Of a stretch of 17,035 bases of DNA, positions 14,918-17,035 are shown in pieces. Both the position numbers and the translations under genes were made by a program. The notes below the pieces were generated by a model, which ran no database searches, was not told where the DNA came from, and worked only from the letters and a program-made list of their open reading frames with translations. Source of the stretch: Bacteroidia bacterium (GTDB lineage Bacteria; Bacteroidota; Bacteroidia; Flavobacteriales; Flavobacteriaceae); the NCBI GenBank assembly GCA_030431085.1, contig JAUIJW010000023.1, forward strand, positions 1-17,035, written 5' to 3'. The first letter of the stretch is position 1. Each line of letters opens with the position of its first letter.

Positions 14918-16072
14918 CTAAACTTCTTTTTGATGTAAATATCTGGTCAGCTGCATCGATAAATCAAGTAGAATAATTTTAGCATTACCATTACGTTCTA
15001 TGTGATAAGTAGCTTCGTCAATAGCTTTATGAATCTGTTCAATATTGGCTCCATGTATGTATGGAGCAAATTTTTCAAGACTAAAATTAGCCGTTTTTGT
15101 TTCTATAAACACTAATGGCGTAGCTTTATAATTCATTAAAAGGGCTTGGCGAAAAAAATGAGAACAATATCTTAGATATCTTTTCTGAGTTTCTCGACCA
15201 GTTTTAGCAATTTCATCACTCCAGGTAATCAAGTCTTGAATCACACTTGCGTTGCCTTTAGCCTTAAATGCAGATCTAACCCAAGTAATAAACCATTGTT
15301 CGAAAATTTCTTCATTATCGTCTTCGTTTAGCAGGTGTAATGCTTTATTTAAATTACCATGCGATTGGTGCGCAATTTTTTTAGCTAAGGTTTGATCCAG
15401 TCCATGCTTATGCTGTAAATACCCCGTAATCTCACTTTCTCTTAAGGCTTTAAAATATAACACTTGACATCTAGATAATACGGTATTGATAATTTGCTCT
15501 TCACGCTCGGCAATTAACAAAAATAAGGCGTCCTTCGGTGGCTCTTCAACTAATTTAAGTAATTTATTGGCGGCTGCTATATTCATTTTTTCGGCCATCC
15601 AAATAATCATTACTTTATAGCCTCCTTCAAATGATTTTAACGACAGTTTTTTTACGATTATCTCGGCTTCATCCACACCTATTTGTCCTTGTTTGTTTTC
15701 TATTCCTAACTGCTGATACCAATTAAATAAACTACCATAAGGCGTTTGGCTTACAAATCCTCTCCATTGATCTAAAAACAAATCGCTTACTGGATGCTTT
15801 TTAACCTTATCATTAGACGATACCGGAAAAACAAAGTGTAAATCTGGATGAGCTAATTTTTCAAATTTTAAATTGCAGGTAGCATCACCCGTATTATTAT
15901 CTTCTCCACGGTTTTTACACAGAATATATTGCGCATAGGCAATGGCCATTGGCAAAGTACCACTGCCTGTAGGCCCCACGAACAGCTGTGCATGCGGAAT
16001 TCTACCACTATTAACAGATTGTTTTAGGTGAGTTTTAATAAAATCTTGTCCAATAATATCCTGAAAAAGCAT
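14918..16072 (-). CDS. holB: DNA polymerase III delta'-like subunit (HolB/clamp-loader AAA protein)
   Basis: AAA+ protein of 384 residues belonging to the replication clamp loader, which places the beta sliding clamp on primed DNA. Seen: FQDIIGQDFIKTHLK at the N-terminus; HAQLFVGPTGSGTLPMA, where the P-loop Lys is replaced by Thr39; HPDLHFVFP (75-83), typical of Bacteroidota members; AANKLLKLVEEPP (166-178); and the SRC motif (200-202), the delta'/gamma arginine-finger signature. The zinc module is reduced to two cysteines (C52, C66). Loss of the P-loop Lys fits delta', which does not need to hydrolyse ATP. It starts next to the epimerase remnant region and ends opposite the transporter pair. 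I am sure of the family; the gene symbol rests on these motifs. Confidence 0.85.
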   Translation of the reverse strand: MLFQDIIGQDFIKTHLKQSVNSGRIPHAQLFVGPTGSGTLPMAIAYAQYILCKNRGEDNNTGDATCNLKFEKLAHPDLHFVFPVSSNDKVKKHPVSDLFLDQWRGFVSQTPYGSLFNWYQQLGIENKQGQIGVDEAEIIVKKLSLKSFEGGYKVMIIWMAEKMNIAAANKLLKLVEEPPKDALFLLIAEREEQIINTVLSRCQVLYFKALRESEITGYLQHKHGLDQTLAKKIAHQSHGNLNKALHLLNEDDNEEIFEQWFITWVRSAFKAKGNASVIQDLITWSDEIAKTGRETQKRYLRYCSHFFRQALLMNYKATPLVFIETKTANFSLEKFAPYIHGANIEQIHKAIDEATYHIERNGNAKIILLDLSMQLTRYLHQKEV

Positions 16073-16172
16073 ATTACAAAGAAAATAAAATCTATGCAGT
16101 ATTTCGCGAATTTACAGACTATTTTAGAATGCTATATTAATACCCTAGGCTGCTTTATAAAAAAGAGTACTT

Positions 16173-16283
16173 TTGTAACCAATCAAAAAAGAATCAAGAC
16201 AACATTGGTAGTTTATTCTCTACCAATAAGCTTAGTGCAATGGTTATTATTACATTACAAAGAAATAAGTGTATTGGTTGCAA
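16173..16283. repeat. Imperfect inverted repeat surrounding the stem-loop
   Basis: TTGTAACCAAT (16173-16183) and ATTGGTTGCAA (16273-16283) are complementary at 10 of 11 positions. They enclose 89 bp that include the 8-bp stem-loop, whose arms also contain ATTGGT/ACCAAT. The nested arrangement may mark the ends of a small decayed element that inserted into the epimerase gene, or a folded RNA 3' end. Confidence 0.35.
16204..16227. repeat. 8-bp stem-loop downstream of the truncated epimerase
   Basis: ATTGGTAG (16204-16211) and CTACCAAT (16220-16227) pair perfectly around an 8-nt loop. On the minus strand a T-rich run (TTCTTTTTT) begins about 12 nt past the stem, too far for a classic intrinsic terminator, though it may still end the aarF-epimerase transcript. 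Confidence 0.5.
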
Positions 16284-16753
16284 TTACTGTGTAGAGTTTG
16301 CTCCCAAGCTTCACAGACTTCAGTTAAAAAGCCCGTCCCCTTGGAGCTTTTTTCATCTAATAGTTCATCTGAGCGGTCACCATAGTATCCAATGGCCGAT
16401 GCACTGATGAACTTTTCGCATACGTTTGGTTTTTCATTCAGTTTATTGAGCAATAATTTTATAGAAAGTACCCTTGAGTCTAAAATTTTTTTCTTCTTAT
16501 GATCTGTCCAGCGGCCATCTGCAACACTTTCTCCTGCTAAATGAATAATACATTGAACTCCATCTAGAGCACCGTCTTCAATATAATTATCTTTTGGGCT
16601 CCACTCAAAAGCTTTAATGGGAAATCCAAATTGGCTGGGGGCCGATGCTGAATTTCGAGTAAGAATTCGAATTTCATTTTGACCTTCAGCAAATAGTCGT
16701 TGAGCCAACTTCTTTCCGACAAGGCCTGTTGCGCCAGTGATGAGTATTTTCAT
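16250..16753 (-). pseudogene. TIGR01777-family NAD(P)-dependent epimerase, C-terminally truncated
   Basis: Encodes 167 residues, while family members are usually about 300. The N-terminal half is normal: MKILITGATGLVGKKLAQ with GATGLVG (7-13) as dinucleotide-binding loop, FEWSP (49-53), HLAGESVADGRWT (71-83), SASAIGYYGD (117-126), and GFLTEVCEAWEQ (141-152). After Gln152 the family pattern stops, and 15 unrelated residues (TLHSNCNQYTYFFVM) lead to a stop at 16250. The C-terminal half, with the RIGIVLS and SWIHIDDL-type motifs, is absent here. It was therefore removed by a deletion or by replacement with foreign sequence, not by a simple point frameshift. The ATG is 1 nt after the stop of the AarF gene. 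The product may be inactive or a novel short form; I favour a pseudogene. Confidence 0.7.
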
Positions 16754-16754
16754 T

Positions 16755-17035
16755 TTATAAATCCTTATTCATTAGAGTTTCCCAGTAAGGGCGTAAATCT
16801 AATTTAACTTCAAGTCGTTTTAACAAATTAAAAAGGCCACCGAGCTTTCGGTGCAAAAAAAGTATCTTTCTGGGTGGGGGTGAAAATTTCAGAAGTCGTG
16901 TAAATTCTAATACAGCTTCACGCGACCGTGACTCATAATCTTCTGAAGAAAAGTCAAAGGGTTGATGTTTTGATAAAAACGGTTCCATAGATACGTCCAT
17001 CATATGACAGAAAGCTTCTTTAGCTTCAGTGGACT
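16755..17035 (-). CDS. AarF/UbiB (ABC1) family kinase-like protein, C-terminal end only
   Basis: The frame is open to the window edge (it begins STEAKEAFCH), so the Met at 17003 is internal and only the last 93 residues are present. The C-terminal stretch RKILFLHRKLGGLFNLLKRL, followed by EVKLDLRPYW, is the characteristic tail of Bacteroidota AarF/ABC1 proteins, atypical kinases linked to quinone or lipid metabolism. The kinase core motifs lie outside the window, so catalytic competence cannot be judged. The TAA (16755-16757) is separated by 1 nt from the ATG of the truncated epimerase, implying one transcript with translational coupling. Confidence 0.8.
   Translation of the reverse strand, partial: STEAKEAFCHMMDVSMEPFLSKHQPFDFSSEDYESRSREAVLEFTRLLKFSPPPRKILFLHRKLGGLFNLLKRLEVKLDLRPYWETLMNKDL

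Larger units (their letters stand above)
16073..16297. other. Non-coding region replacing the 3' part of the epimerase gene
   Basis: About 225 bp lie between the holB start (16072) and the last base with recognisable epimerase homology (about 16298). Reading the minus strand in three frames shows no trace of the missing epimerase C-terminus. The region holds an 8-bp stem (16204-16227) enclosed by a longer imperfect inverted repeat (16173-16183 / 16273-16283). It must also contain the holB promoter, which I could not pin to the consensus. Confidence 0.5.

Noticed and set aside
1..17035. CRISPR array, tRNA, rRNA, transposase or phage genes
   Set aside because: No regularly spaced repeats, cloverleaf-like or rRNA-like sequences, or transposase/integrase-like proteins were seen on either strand.

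Overview
The window looks like chromosome of a marine-type Bacteroidota bacterium, most likely Flavobacteriaceae. The DNA is AT-rich and ribosome-binding sites are weak. Where promoters can be seen they fit the Bacteroidota TTG-N~20-TAnnTTTG pattern. The protein set is typical of the family: a TPR protein with a TonB-receptor-like barrel, a BamA-like barrel without POTRA domains, a DUF4136 protein, a WaaA next to nucleotide-sugar genes, a split YeeE/YedE pair under a Crp/Fnr regulator, and an AarF kinase followed by a TIGR01777 epimerase. No phage, transposase, CRISPR array, tRNA or rRNA was seen.

Layout. 1-3792 (+): 3' part of a large TPR protein gene, then a TonB-receptor-like beta-barrel with no plug. 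3797-7594 (-): four envelope genes (neuromedin-U-like outer-membrane protein, BamA-like barrel, alpha/beta-hydrolase lipoprotein whose nucleophile position is alanine, DUF4136 protein). 7657-8399 (-): a compact disulfide-formation unit, made of a promoter with an embedded palindrome, a 50-residue two-helix membrane protein (DUF5993-like) and a DsbB-family oxidoreductase with a cysteine-rich tail. 8449-11876 (-): a surface-polysaccharide unit (sugar aminotransferase, galE, rfbB), with a dispersed repeat and a hairpin between galE and rfbB. 11969-14882 (+): waaA, a Crp/Fnr regulator and the two halves of a YeeE/YedE-type sulfur transporter, with a palindrome and a -7 element before the transporter. 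14918-16072 (-): DNA polymerase III delta'-like subunit. 16073-17035 (-): end of an AarF/UbiB kinase gene, a TIGR01777 epimerase gene that has lost its C-terminal half, and about 225 bp of unassigned sequence with nested inverted repeats.

How the genes work together. Most of the window serves the cell envelope: outer-membrane barrels and lipoproteins, periplasmic disulfide formation, Kdo transfer to lipid A, and nucleotide-sugar supply. The best candidates for regulatory units not described in detail are: (a) the Crp/Fnr regulator with a GTAAC-N4-GTTAC palindrome about 40 bp upstream of the predicted transcription start of the sulfur-transporter pair, in class II activator position; and (b) the tiny membrane protein plus five-helix DsbB, driven by a promoter whose spacer is almost entirely an 8+8 bp palindrome. 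I found no clearly novel large system. The most unusual single features are the Ser-to-Ala hydrolase and the truncated epimerase locus.
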